Part shown: positions 48,295 to 60,228 of the stretch, piece by piece | How the letters are laid out: each line of letters opens with the position of its first letter | Numbering within the stretch: the first letter of the stretch is position 1 | DNA from: Augochlora pura | Lineage: Eukaryota; Arthropoda; Insecta; Hymenoptera; Halictidae | Direction of reading: 5' to 3' | DNA: 64,000 nucleotides | Assembly (NCBI RefSeq): GCF_028453695.1 | Contig: NC_135777.1 | Location: forward strand, 19,829,714-19,893,713 | Program-made: the position numbers and the translations under genes | Notes under the pieces: model-generated | The model's database searches: none | What the model was told of the DNA's origin: nothing | The model's input: the letters and a program-made list of their open reading frames with translations, nothing else

Positions 48295-48395
48295 GAGAGA
48301 AAGAGAAAGAAGGAGGGAAAAGAAAGGGAGACGAGAAAGGGAGGAGGGAGGGAGAACGGAAGAAAGAAAAGAGAGAGAGAGAGAGAGAGAAAAAA
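48295..48395. repeat. purine-rich (GA/GAAA) tract
   Basis: About 100 bases of nearly pure purine on the plus strand, with (GA)n at 48371-48390. Long frames on both strands here are simple-repeat artefacts. Confidence 0.85.
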
Positions 48396-49623
48396 AGCCT
48401 TAGGATCGGTTCGAAACGTAGCGGACTTTCCCAGATTTGTAGCCGCTTCTTCGCCGGCATTATCTCGATAAAATGAAATCGGTCGTTAAACGAGGAAGCG
48501 GGAGACAAGGGGCACGAGAGGGGAGACGCGACCACAAAAAGCGCCGGGCTCCGGGAGGATTCATAGGGTCATGCCGTACGGGTGGGGACTGCCGTATGAA
48601 ACCAGACGAAAAAGCAAGCCGGAGAGGTCGGCGAGGGCGGGGACGAGAGGAGAGGGATCGAGAGCAGGGGGAGAAGAAGAAACGTTTTACGTTTCGGAAA
48701 CCAGTTTCTATGGTTTAATTTTTACGGGTGGACATCTTCTTTAATTTATGGCGCCGTCCAACCCCGTCCTTCCTGCCCTCCTACTCCGGCTCCGTGGACG
48801 CCTTTCGACATTTTATTGGGTCGACCAGTTTCTCTAACTCGCCGGAATCCGCTCGGAAACGCTCCGAAATCGGGCGCGATCGGATCGAGAGGATTATCGG
48901 CACCTGTACCCTAGATTCTCGGCTCGAAATCCTCTTCGCTCTCCGATCAGAGATTCACCTAGGACGTCTAATTGCCGCCCGTGATTTCGCAAGGTCGATT
49001 CCCAATAGCCACCGATATGGAAGCGACAAGATCGAAGACGGTTCCGCGCCTCCGTCCTCCTCGACCTCCCCCACCTCCCCGCTGCCGCCCCACCCCTCGC
49101 GCGCGTGTTTATCGGATCTGTACGTTAATTGAACCAGCGAGCGGGTAATAGCTATCATTACGAGCGCTTACGTCTTCCAGGCCAGCAACTAAATTATATG
49201 GGCGAGCCACGCCGGCCTGGTCGATGCGTCTCGGACTTAGGCGCGCGCATGCAGACTGTTGTCGGGACTCGGATCTGTTCCGGGGAATTTGGTTACGAGG
49301 CGCTGAGAACAGGAAAAGCAGGGAAAACAATTTGGATGCCGGGCGTTCGGGGATTGATTGAAAGTTAAGTGTCTGGAGGATGGAGTGCATCCATCGATGC
49401 AGTACCTATACGCTCCTCCTTAGGTATGCTCGATGCAATGAATTATTCTGTGACCAAACATGATGTAGGCAATTATGATATTTATTTCGTGTGGTTTTTG
49501 GAAGTCATTTCTTCGATATTTTTGCGTCGTATAATTAATGTGCGTCGCTTCCTTAAAAATCGTGCCTCGTAAGATAAGTGGTAGTAACAACACCTTGACT
49601 CAGTCACGATCGAACTAGGACAC
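48396..49623. other. CpG-rich intergenic block
   Basis: GC-rich with overlapping frames (48473-49390) that lack domains, then AT-rich from about 49430. Confidence 0.45.
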
Positions 49624-49644
49624 AGAATATAGAATATAGAATAT
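49624..49644. repeat. (AGAATAT)3 tandem repeat
   Basis: Three perfect 7-base units with a partial fourth. Confidence 0.85.
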
Positions 49645-49839
49645 AGAAAGTATATATACAACTTTTAAAACGAAATAATTGAATTCTTTTTAATTCAGTT
49701 TTGATCTAAATATTTTTAAAACTGTTAGAAGGATTAGTTTACTAGGTAATAACTAAAAAATTGTCTTAAAAAGTTGCAAATGGTTGACACGATATAAAAA
49801 TTAAAAAATGATGTGTTTTCAAGTTTTGTATTAGAAACA

Positions 49840-51650
49840 TGCATTTTGAAGATCTCGGTAAGCACGACATCCTGGCACCGTGGCAGCACTCCACCCGGAC
49901 CTACACCACTGTCTCGTTACTCTATCATGCAACTGCCAGCCACCTTCTGGTGTCTCCACATGAAGCAGTCACCTCTGCTTTTCACTTACGCTGACACCCA
50001 CGCCGTGCGTACGACCTCAAGCTCGTCGCCAGAGCAAGAAGTGTTCGATCGGACTAGTCTAGCAATAGTAGAACCTCCAGGAGTACTTCACCTCCAGCAG
50101 TACTTTGCTTCTACTTGTACTTCACCTCCAGCAGTACTTACTGATCGATACCGCCCTCCACATGAGCATTGAGTATCAACGACAAGTATCGCCAGCCGAC
50201 GTCTGCACTGGACGAATCTTCCCTACCACTCTCCGTCACTCTGCTCGCCTGACGAACAACGTACACCTAATCCTTTCGCAGGATTGCATTTATTCCACTC
50301 ATTAAACGACCTTATCTGTAAAGTTGTCGGACGGAGGTTGGTGGACGGAGGTGATCATCTACTTCTGACATCTTTCTCTCAAGCATACCACCTCCATCGA
50401 CGTCGTCGTCGTGCGGAAACGTGCGTTGCTCACAGCTTTCCGACGTCATCGACGTCAGGCGACTTCTACAAAGCAGATTAAGGGTTACCTGCTCCTCCAT
50501 CGGGCTACACCAGCACGATCCGTCCTTTGCTCCGAAGTGAACTATACCGAATCCGTCGATAATACCATAATACCAGGACACCCCCACTCGACCGGCAAGG
50601 TCGACATGGCCCTCTTCGTCAGCTAACCACCTCCTGGTAGTCTCCCACTACCGCGTCTTCGATTTCCTGACCACCTGGCTACGTTTCTACCTCAAAACAC
50701 GTAGCAGATGCAATCAGATAGCACACCGTTACCCCTAGTCACTTCGGCTACCTCCAGAAATGGTTGCGCGCACATTTTATTGTCATTCGCGACCTGCCGC
50801 CGACGACCCTCATTTATGACCGGTCCTTGTTTCTCAGTCTTCAAGAGGAGACCTGGTAATACCCAGAAGTACATAGCTACCTTTAGGGATACTAAAAGAG
50901 AATAATGCTTGATACCGCAATTTTGAGGCTGCCCATCTAATGGTCCTGTCGCGTTCGGGTACAAACATTCCTGCGGAGGTTGGTCGATAGAATTTCCCGT
51001 TCAGTAATCGTTTAGAATAAAGTGCAATGTTGTGGAAGCTATTTGGCGAACTGGTCCACCAAGCCACTCTACCAAGTGGATCACATCACCGCGGAGGAGA
51101 AATTAGCCACGGTTTACTGTAACCTCGCATTGTATAAAGCAATTCGACTATCAACTGGCGGTGATACTTGCTGCGTCCACAAATGCAACACTGATCGTCC
51201 ATAGACGCAACACTAATTGTCCACGGCGTCTCCAAAGTAGCCACTGAATCGCAGTTATTTCTGCCAAAGGTGACCTGTGTCAACCAAGGATCTCCTCAGC
51301 CATGAAGGCTTCCGCTCGTGTCAACAGTGGCAGTGACCCAACTTCCGGGCTGCACCTCTTAGTGGACCAGGTCTCTAAGATCCAAAGTCAACCGCATTGG
51401 ACATCCCCGTTCGAAACTGTCCATCTGGTCGCTACATCAATATCCGTACTGTAAGGATGTCCGAATCAAACAACAAGCTCGTGTCACGTGTGCCTGTTTA
51501 TAAGAACGCTCGCGCCATGTAACAAACTCAGCTGATTCCCAGGTGAACGACGTACAATAATGCACAACGAACTGCAGCATGTTTCTACCGTCACAGTGTA
51601 TAGTAAACTCTCTCTCCAATTGTCTCTCGGGTTATAAGCAAAAATGAATA
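49840..51650. other. composition island, possibly a decayed insertion
   Basis: About 1.8 kb of GC-balanced DNA, rich in CCTCC/ACCACC-type words and poorer in CpG than the other GC-rich blocks. It sits abruptly between AT-rich flanks. A short direct repeat (TACTTCACCTCCAGCAGTAC) occurs at about 50088 and 50119. On the minus strand frames of 91, 90, 77 and 65 codons follow one another at 50312-51283, and plus-strand frames are also present. None resembles a polyprotein or transposase I can name. A TTTATAAGAACG TATA-like word lies at about 51497. It could be an old retroelement or a duplicated segment. Confidence 0.3.
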
Positions 51651-52599
51651 ATTTGAGTATAGCTGATACGAAAATTCAAACTTATCGCGAAGCTTGGATA
51701 ATTGTATTACCGATTCCTAAATTCACCGTTTTCCTTTACAAGCTGAGGGTTAATTGGAGAAAATTTATTGTACTTATATTTCCTGGGCCACTCTTCCAAT
51801 AAATCTTAAATCGTATCCGTTACCCTTTTCATATCGTTCCCGTGCTGTACTATTCATTAAAGCGAACGTTCGATGCTGTCCAACCTTTAGAATATTTAAA
51901 ATTCCCGCTACTTTTCCTGCCTTACCTGATGCCTCACAACAGTATAAAAGCTCACAAATTGCGATAAAACTTCAATTATACTCCTAAAGTATATATAACG
52001 CTTGTTTTTATACTTTGTTTTTACTAGTATATGTTTAAAACAATGCTAGAGGTATGAATATCCACTGTATCGAGCTTCGGAATTTTGGTAGTTTGATAAA
52101 CATTTTGTGAAATAAACCAGCAGAGTTTCATAAAATGTCTGAAACTCGATCTTAATAATTCATAACAATTCCTCGAATATTCTAATGAAGTCTAAAATGC
52201 AATCAGACCTTCTTAAAAGTTTGATGAAGTGTTCGACAAAATGTTTTCCAAAGTTCAAATCAAGTGGACATGACCTTAACATTCGTATCGAATTTAGCAG
52301 TAAGGTGAACAAAGTTGCAATATAAACTAAATTCATTTAAAAGCGTAACACCGTTATTAATTCGCAACTGGAAATGAATATCGAACGATTTCAATAATAA
52401 ATTTCGAACAGCTTTGGATCTCTCGAACTTCCAACGAAAGGAGAGCAAAAAGCAACAGAACCGAAGATAAACAGAGGATCACATGTCCACTCTTTTAGGC
52501 GAATCCGTTCGTCGGGGCAGATAGGAGGCGATCGGGCCTCAAGCGGCGATAGAATGCCCACGGGGGCTTCGCCAGTACAGTACACGCGGATCGGGAGAC
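51651..52599. other. AT-rich intergenic block
   Basis: No gene. A donor-like CAG|GTAAGG lies on the minus strand at about 51919-51927 with no supporting frame. GC content rises from about 52480. Confidence 0.45.
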
Positions 52600-52949
52600 A
52601 CTGCGGAGTGGAGAACCGAGAAATCACGGGAAGTGGGGGACAGTTGGGTGGCCGTCGTTCCGGGTCCGTGTCGCGCGCGATTGGCCGAGCCGCTGGGCCC
52701 GAACGAGTCCCATTGGTCGACGTGGAAATGGGCGTGTACCGATGGGCATGTACTGGTTGCTCCCTGCCACTCGGTGGAAAATCGGATCGCGTCGGTACGC
52801 CGTGGCTCTCGTTAGGCACCTTCGATGCAGTCGAACAGGTCGCAGCGTTCGCGAAGCGCCAGTCCTCTCCCGTCCATCGACGTGGCCGCACCGTGACTCG
52901 TGGATGTTCGAGAGAGACGGACAGACAAGTAGATAGACAGTTAGTTAGT
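52600..52949 (+). promoter_or_regulatory. candidate promoter-proximal region
   Basis: A GC- and CpG-rich stretch with ATTGG (inverted CCAAT) words at about 52681 and 52713. It is followed by an initiator-like TCAGTC near 52950 and a GGACG word about 30 bases on, close to where a downstream promoter element would sit. There is no TATA box. Initiator plus downstream element without TATA is a common insect arrangement. The call rests mainly on the splice donor downstream and is an inference. Confidence 0.3.
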
Positions 52950-53467
52950 CAGTCGGAGGTCGAGGAAAAATTGAGTCGAGGACGGTGCTAGGTGGAGAGA
53001 GAACGAGAGACAGAGAGAAAGGGAGACAGATAGCTAGGCGTTCGGAAGGTGGAGAGAAGATCACCGCATCGGCACTCGTCTGGATCGTCATAGCAACCAC
53101 AGCACTCGGGGGCAGTTATCGGATCCGTAACGAGGGGTCCACCATCCGCGCGGCCTTCGAGAGGGTTGCGGTCAGCCCAGAGTAGTCAAGACCGACGTGT
53201 GGCCGATAACATCCGTCGCTGCTGTACCGTTCCAGGGTGTGCACGAGGTCTACCACGCCACGTGACCACGCAACAGGACTAAGCTATTCGGACAGTGTGT
53301 GTCGGGATCGATCATAGTTTTTGTTCGCCGAGGCAGCAGAAACGTTCGAGCATGGTGTTTAACGTGTGACAGAGGACTTGGTTCCGAAGAAGACTGTTAT
53401 TATTAAGTTTGTGGTGCGGACGGACACCGGTTGGCCAGTTTCATTTGGATATCGTCAAACAACAAAG
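52950..53467 (+). other. candidate untranslated first exon
   Basis: From the initiator-like site the sequence runs through mixed, non-repetitive DNA with only short frames (52985-53185 and smaller). It ends at CAACAAAG|GTGAGTGA at 53467/53468, a full match to the donor consensus. Its final 150 bases (GTTTGTGGTGCGGACGGACA and on) look like insect 5' leader sequence. No long coding frame ends at the donor, so the start codon would lie in a later exon to the right of this window or far along it. The gene is unidentified. If real, everything rightward to the next exon is its first intron. Confidence 0.35.
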
Positions 53468-54587
53468 GTGAGTGAATCAGTTCTTATTCGATCCGACGAC
53501 GTCTCTCCTATGCGGGCGTCGATGTCTCCGGTCTCGCGCGGCGACCGACCAAGACTCCTCCGTATTCCCGAACGAATGTCCAAAACGATATCCCAGCCAG
53601 TGTCATTGACCCCCTCGGTTCGACGTGCACTTATCCGCCGACGGGTGTCATGACGCAAGTGAACGAAAGCGACGGCGATTCTGGTCACAATGCCGCGGCG
53701 ACCGCGCGTGAAAGGCGGCAAAGGGATGAAAAAGACCGGCTAATGATGCTTAGAAAAACCCGGGGGGAATAAATCACTCGCGTTCGGCCGGCAATCAACG
53801 GCGTTTCGTCAATCTTACGGGCCCGTTCACCGCCCCATTTATCCCCTCGTAAGTTAACGTCTACACCCGAAGCGGCCGCGTTCTGCTCGCGATTAGACAG
53901 CGGCGTGAAATTGATAATGCGTCGTAATTGCGGCAGCCCGGGTCCGTTGGCCCGTTAAAAATCGCCCGCCGGCCGGGTTCGACTCGATCGGAACACGAGA
54001 CCGCGCGCGCGTCGTCCGTTTCGAAAGTTCTTATCGAAACGCGACGAAATCTGTCGCCGCGCATTCTTCGACTCTTCGTCCGCGGCCGATTAGCAATTCG
54101 AACGGTCTCGCCGAGACCGCCGTTTCCATTATACGGTTAACAAGGTATTAGCTTTTTGCGCGGAAGTTCGACGCTTTCACGAATTCCTACGGAGAAAAGA
54201 CTTTCCGCGTGGACGAAGAAGCGTCTCTCGAACGTCGTCTTCTCCCGGCCAATAAAGATCGGCGACCGCGATTCGCGGATCCTCGCGATCACCGCGTCAG
54301 CCGCGCACCGTCCGTCATATTCCGTTCGGAATCTCGAGTACGATTCTCGAGCGTAGGGTCCGCCGGGACCCTAGGAGTGGCGGCGGTGGTGCGGTTGGTC
54401 GTGGGGTTGCTCGCAAATGAAAACATTATATCGTCACCCCTCGCGGCTGCCTGTTGCTATAATATTTGCCTACTGGTAGACAGTGCCGTAATTCGGGCCG
54501 CACAAAGGCCAGCACTTTTGTCGTCGCATAAAGGCGAGCAAGAGTCACGGAAGCTGACGTGTATACACACGCACGTGTGCGACACGG
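53468..54587. other. CpG-rich block, possible first intron
   Basis: Dense CpG with overlapping frames on both strands (53366-54904), all Arg/Ser-heavy and without domains. No acceptor followed by a convincing coding exon was seen. Confidence 0.4.
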
Positions 54588-54672
54588 TAGGAGAGAGAAG
54601 GAGGGAGAGGGGGACAGACAGAGAGAGAGAAGGAGATAGAGCGAGACGGAGAGAGGAAGGAAGGGAGAGACG
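54588..54672. repeat. purine-rich (GA) tract
   Basis: About 85 bases, nearly all purine, with GAGAGAGA cores. It drives the Arg/Glu and Ser/Leu runs of the crossing frames. Confidence 0.85.
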
Positions 54673-55868
54673 GGACGAAGCGTTACAATTATTATGCATA
54701 GCTGCCCAGCCCGGTTCTCCCATGTCAAAATATATTTATTGCCCCCCACCTTGTCGCCCCGTCGCCTCTCTCTCTCGTTTTTTTCGGCTTGGTTGCGGTG
54801 TGTCAGCCGCTATTGTTGCCCTTTCATACGGTTATTACCCACTTGTACGTTCGTCGGAGGCCTCGCGGGTAACGCGCCACCGTTCCTCCTCAAGGCCCGT
54901 TTAAAATCGTAGCACGCCGATTTCTCCGGCGGAGCCACGAATAAATTCTCCTCCCGTTGGACCCCGTCGAACGGCAATTTCGAAGATTACACGGTCTATC
55001 AACTAATTTTAGGAGAAAGTCGACGAAAATCCACGTCGTCCGTGCGCGTTCGCGCTCGCGCGACCAGTCTCGAAAAGGATTGCTTTGTAGGAGAAAGCGT
55101 GGACACGAAGAATAGCTTTAAATTAGCATCGATAAGAGGACGCCTCCTAGAGCATCGACGGCGTTTAATTAACCTTAATCTGAACGGCGAGTGCAGTTTC
55201 GAAACTCGCGTCTGTATCTGTTGGCCGATCAACGGTTCGGAACCCTTCGCCGCCGCTGGTCCTCAGAGCCCGGGGAATCGTCGGTTCTCATTTGCATATT
55301 AACCCTCGCGGGGCCCGCTCGAGGATCTGACTTAACGCCTTTCTACCGTTTCACCCCTTGCCGTGCCCCCGAAATCGTAAAACTCGCGGCGAACGACGCG
55401 CATTATCCGTCGACGTTTTCCGGTGGCTGGCGGGAAACGGAAGCGTCGGTTGCACGGGCCCCTGGTTTCGCGGGGCCTATCGGGCTCGTCGGGTCACGCC
55501 GGGTCGGGACCTGTTCCACGACCGAGTTCCAATCGACGTCCGCGAAAAAACGGTGCCCGCGGAGACGCCGGCTTTTCCAGCGCGGCTTTATCTCGATGCA
55601 ACGTCCCGACAGACACGCGTTTAACGGTACACGGGTCCCCGAACCCCGTTACTCTTCTAATCTCGGCCGATACCGGCCGGTTCGATCGGACGCGAAATAC
55701 AACGAACCACACTCTCGCGTGCTTCCTTCCGCTCCCGGTTTCCGGAGAAACTGCATCGCTTTCAACCAAGTTGTCCGCGATATGCTTGGCTGATCGAAGC
55801 ACACCCTTTTCAGGGAAATCGCTGTGCTGCGCTGTGCTCGGTCTTCTTAAGTTGCAAGAGTGTTGTCA
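54673..55868. other. CpG-rich block, no gene seen
   Basis: Frames of 170-200 codons (55191-55941) overlap each other and a minus frame (55494-55802). They have the codon pattern of GC-rich chance frames, and no domain is visible. Confidence 0.45.
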
Positions 55869-56045
55869 CTTCCTTAGATACACATTGAACGGACTAGGAA
55901 GTTTTATACAAATGTTTATAGTTTCTCCAGCTGATTTGTAATTTGATCTCAAGCTGATTTCCTTAGAAACTTTTTGAATTATTAATGGACTAGGAGGTTT
56001 TATACAAATTTATTCTTTCTCAAGTTGACTCGTAAAGAGATTAGT
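55869..56045. repeat. two-copy tandem duplication, ~90-96-bp period
   Basis: TTCCTTAGA (55870, 55959) and GGACTAGGAAGTTTTATACA (55891) versus GGACTAGGAGGTTTTATACA (55987) define two divergent copies, each followed by TTTCTCnAGnTGA. Confidence 0.7.
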
Positions 56046-58686
56046 GAGAAACTTTTTCGTGTTAATGATAAGGTCACTGCATTATCTTCGGAGCCTTTTT
56101 ATTGTTCGATAGCTATTATTTGACACATTGATTCTTCGAACGAGATCAAATGATTAAATGCATAGTCTTTGCAGTTATTTTCTACCGACAGTACAGTAAC
56201 ACTGTACCAACATTTTATCGCTTTATATAGCAATAATCGCTTTATCAGATTATACTCTTCTATATTTTATTTCAATATCAAATCACACGATTGTGCTTTC
56301 CACCTTGCGGTTTTCCGAGAATCGAGCAGACGAACACTATACATTACACCGTCAGCGCACTGTATGAACAGCACGGCAATTATCATTCCGTAGGAGAATA
56401 TTCGCTTCATCTCGATACAAGAAACAAGGAATTAACGTCGTAAGAGTTAGAATTTCCATCTACTTGACCCCTCGCCTTATGATTTGTTTGGTAATCACGT
56501 TCGCTAGATTGTTAATAAATTTTCCCGCGGGACAGAAATCAAGTCGACGAGCAGTCGCTGGAACGATTTTCGCAATTACGCGAGTTCACTCTGGAATTTC
56601 CGTCGAGACTCGACAATGCGACGAGGGATTAGGAAGATCTTTGTTCTTTCTCGAAAAATTAGGTGGTTTGATATTGACTGTATAATCAATTTTCAGAAAA
56701 ATTAAGAAATGACAAATAGGGTACGTCTGTAGTTTTCGGTATTCTTATTCGGGAGAGTCAATGAAGTGTTTCATTATTAAAGCGTCATATATTTCATTGC
56801 AGAATATTACTGTTATTTATTGTATATAACATGATAATTTCTACAAAATTTTTGGGATTATAAACACTTCTCAATCCGCTTGTAGTTTTGATCGATGACA
56901 ATAACCAACCGGATTGTACCCCAAAATCTCAAGTGCCAGTCATCTCTATAAAATAATCACTTTATTTTTCCAAAAATTCAGCTTTTAATTCGACTAAACC
57001 ATTGTTTACGGGAAACGCTATGTAGCGTTAATTCTCCTCGCGATTTGAACGAGATCACAATCTCGATCCACTTCCGGCACAATCAGCAAAGGACTCCGCT
57101 CGCATACGATATTACAAATCGACGATGGTTTGTTTAATCGTTATTTAAATGGAGATTTAAATCACGCGACGGCTAGAACGCCGCGAGCTTGCCGCGCCGC
57201 CGTGGCACGGCGGTCCGCATAAAATCCGCTCGCGGTTACCGTCGAATTGTAAATCACCGGAACGCGTAATTAAAGCGGAATTAACGACGGCGAATTATCG
57301 GAACAGCCGGCAATTTATTCGTCGCATAAAAATTCGTTCCGCCGGGTATTTCCCAAATCGAAATCGCCGACACGCCGCGTCCAGGCGAAATCGTCCGACA
57401 GACTTCTCGGCGGACTGTTACGATGTTAACCCTTGCCGCCGTTAAAAGCCGTTTGAGAAACCCACTTTTTGCGAACGATGCGCTCGTAATCCAGTGAATA
57501 GTTTATCAGTGTTTTGTGACAGTGGACGCCGCAAACGAGGCCGCGACGCGTTCGCCACCGTGCTACCGATCCAGCAAAAACGCTTGTCGTTCCAGATTAC
57601 ATGTAATTTATGGCCAGATGCTCGATATTGTCCAGTTTTATTTTCGCGTTACCATCGGGACAATAATAAAACTTTGAACCGGCGCAACTGCGAGTCGGTC
57701 AACGCGAGACACAACGACTACGCGTGTCCCTCGCGGACTGTCGCAAGTTCTTTCGGGACGCGAGCGCGGCGAGTTGAACGCGCGTTGGGTTGCGTTAATT
57801 TTCACGTGAGGTTTCCTCTGCGAGTTCGCGAACACGCGCCCTGTGAATCGTTGCTTTCTTCGTTGGATGCCGTTCGAATAGCGGCTGCACCCTTGAACGT
57901 TCGCGGACGCAACGAATTCGGAGGATTCCCACAAGTGGCAAGGGTTGCCGTTGCGACAGAGAGAGCTCTCGATTAACCTGGAGTGGCTGAGGAAAATGGT
58001 GCGTGCAGAGGGAGGGGAGGGGATCGTCACAGTTAAAAATTGGATCGGTCACGGGCCGAGGAGACGAACAATGCTCCGGTAGATCGGTCGGTCGCTTCTC
58101 GAAGCATGATCGCGCGCATGGGTCAGGTGTGCGCCCCGTGTGTGCGTCCGTGCCTCTGTGCGTGTTTGTGTTTGTGCGCGTGTGAAGGCGCGGCGAGAAA
58201 CCCGGTTCGCCTTCGTGGGGCTAAACTGTCGCGATAAATGATCCTGCGGAGGGTTATTAATTGTCTTTGACTCCCAACTGGGCGCTTTGTGGATCGCGAA
58301 AACATATTAACCGAAAAGGAGCTGCCGTCCTCTACCCCCGGGCGCGTATACATATATGCCCGTCGAATCGACAGTGTTGCGCGAGTCCCCCGACCCTGAC
58401 ACCCGACCATGCTCTCGAGTGTCTGCCGTATACAACGATCTGGAGCATCATTTTTCAAGGTCTCGATCGACGCGCCGCGCCGCACCGCGCCGCGCCCAAC
58501 CCATCATCCATCAAACCGATCGTTAAAAACGCATCCAGGCCCGATACAAATTGCGCGCGACCTGCATATACCCGGGCCGCGCTCGAGAACGCCACACTCC
58601 AGTTAGTTTCCCTTGCCGAGCTTTCCCTGAATCTCTTCTTCTTCCCTCTCGTTTCGCCTGGGAGCGCGTTCGCTTTGGCTCTCGAC
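56046..58686. other. intergenic or intronic block, no gene seen
   Basis: AT-rich to about 57000, then CpG-rich. GTAATTAAAG, GAATTAACG and ATAAAAATTCG words embedded in CpG-rich DNA at 57170-57350 resemble insect enhancer sequence but cannot be tested by eye. Frames at 57494-58237 and 58123-58800 overlap on both strands and are rejected. Confidence 0.4.
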
Positions 58687-58708
58687 GACCGACCGACCGA
58701 CCGACCGA
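58687..58708. repeat. (GACC)n microsatellite
   Basis: Five GACC units. They produce the RPTDRPT run in the crossing plus frame 58261-59034. Confidence 0.9.
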
Positions 58709-60053
58709 CGACCCGCGGCGACCGGCAACGAGCGGGCGTCTCTCGGTCCTCTACGGCGACAGAGACCCAACCGCCGTGTCTCTCGCTTCTCGGACCCCAT
58801 AGCGGGAAATGGATCACAAAGGAATTCGCAAGTAACCGTGTCTGTCTAGTCGGGTCACCTTTTTACCCGGCGTGTCCACCTCCCCCCCACCTCTCTCCGA
58901 GGTCCTGCGATCCTCTTTTTACCTTGTTTCGAGGGACGACGTTCGAACGATTCACGCCGATTCTCTTGGCCACTTTCGCTGAAAATATATTGGCTTATGT
59001 ATTCGCTTGTGGACTCGCCTATGTATTGGCATAGATATTCGCTGATACATTTGCAGCTGGGCGATGAGATTATTTATTTTTCTGTGTCAGCAGCGAATTC
59101 TAGATTTTTACAAAATGATAAATAGATGTTATAATAAATTAGGTGATCTTTAAGGAGTTTAGTGTTTTTTACGAGCATACTCGTAACACAAAATGTTGTC
59201 ATCGTTTCAGAAGGAGTATACTTGTCAACAACAGTTAACTGGCTAAGAATACATACTTTCATATTCTTTATTAAATTATACATCTCATGGAAGCATTGTG
59301 TTTAAACAATGAAGGAAATCAAACATGATTAACTTACACAGTATTCAAAGAGATCGCAACAATTCGCTCGTTAAGAAACATAAAGTATACAATTTTATCA
59401 CAGAGATACCTGCTTCCTTTCATGCTCGATCGTCCGCGACAATTCACGACGAACACAGTGGTTGAGTTAATCTCAATGTCCGCGAGCCTATAAAAATGTG
59501 CGGAACATTTCGCAATCTACTAATACCAGGATATATCTGAAATAATCCAGGACAGTCGAGTAAAAATGCCTCTGGCGAGAATATACCACCACCACCAGTA
59601 GCCCTTGTACGTATTTGCCGAGAGCCGACCATGGTGAAATTGTCGAAGGATCTATCGGCCGCCGAGTCAATATTTAAGAAAGCCTGCCGTATTTAGTCTG
59701 CCGCCTGAAGATCCGCGAGGCACCTGAACGGTCGACATTGACACCGTTTGCCACCCTCGATCGAAAGACTGGCTCGGATCGTCGTCGTCGTCGAACCGTT
59801 CATAAAATTATCATCCGTTCGGAAAAATACCGGACCGGTTTCTCCTCGTTGCCTGATTCTTTGATAATTAATTACGAGGCGAGCGACAACGGTGCGCGCG
59901 CGCGCGCTCGCGTTACGCGAACGCGGTAAGCGGACGACAACCGTGGACGGTCCCTCCGATAGGACAAAAACCGCAAGGACGAAAAACCGAGTGAGAGATA
60001 ATCGTCCAATTAAACGGTTCGAATAATCTTTCGTCGATGGTGAGTTTCCGCCG
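58709..60053. other. intergenic or intronic block, no gene seen
   Basis: CpG-rich to about 58980. At 58990-59050 CTTATGTATTCGCTTGTGGA is a decayed tandem motif (TATGTATTGGC, TAGATATTCGC). AT-rich follows, then CpG-rich again. An alternating (CG)n tract lies at 59893-59908. Confidence 0.45.
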
Positions 60054-60073
60054 CGAGCGAGCGAGCGAGCGAG
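60054..60073. repeat. (GCGA)n microsatellite
   Basis: About five GAGC units. Confidence 0.85.
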
Positions 60074-60187
60074 TTCCCGGGCAAAACGAGTTCTGTCGCG
60101 ACAGCGGCGATTCACGAGCGCGTTAACTGCAATTACTCGGTTGACAAGGCGAGTCCCCGGCCAGCGATTGTTACAGTTCTCTGTTTT

Positions 60188-60228
60188 CCCCCCCCCCCCC
60201 CGCCCCCCCCCCCCCCCCCCCTCCCCTC
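60188..60228. repeat. long poly-C tract
   Basis: Fourteen C, one G, nineteen C, then TCCCCTC. It is the longest homopolymer in the window. It is prone to length error in sequencing and could form i-motif/G-quadruplex structure. Confidence 0.9.

Noticed and set aside
51448..51640. LTR-like segment with TATA word, beginning TGTAAGG
   Set aside because: No second LTR, no polypurine tract or primer-binding site, and no recognisable gag or pol.
54209..54904. 231-codon plus-strand frame
   Set aside because: The middle is an Arg/Glu run from the GA tract at 54588-54672. Opposing frames are also open.
58261..59034. 257-codon plus-strand open frame, the longest in the window
   Set aside because: It crosses the (GACC)n repeat in CpG-rich DNA, is overlapped by minus frames, and has no recognisable motif or splice logic.
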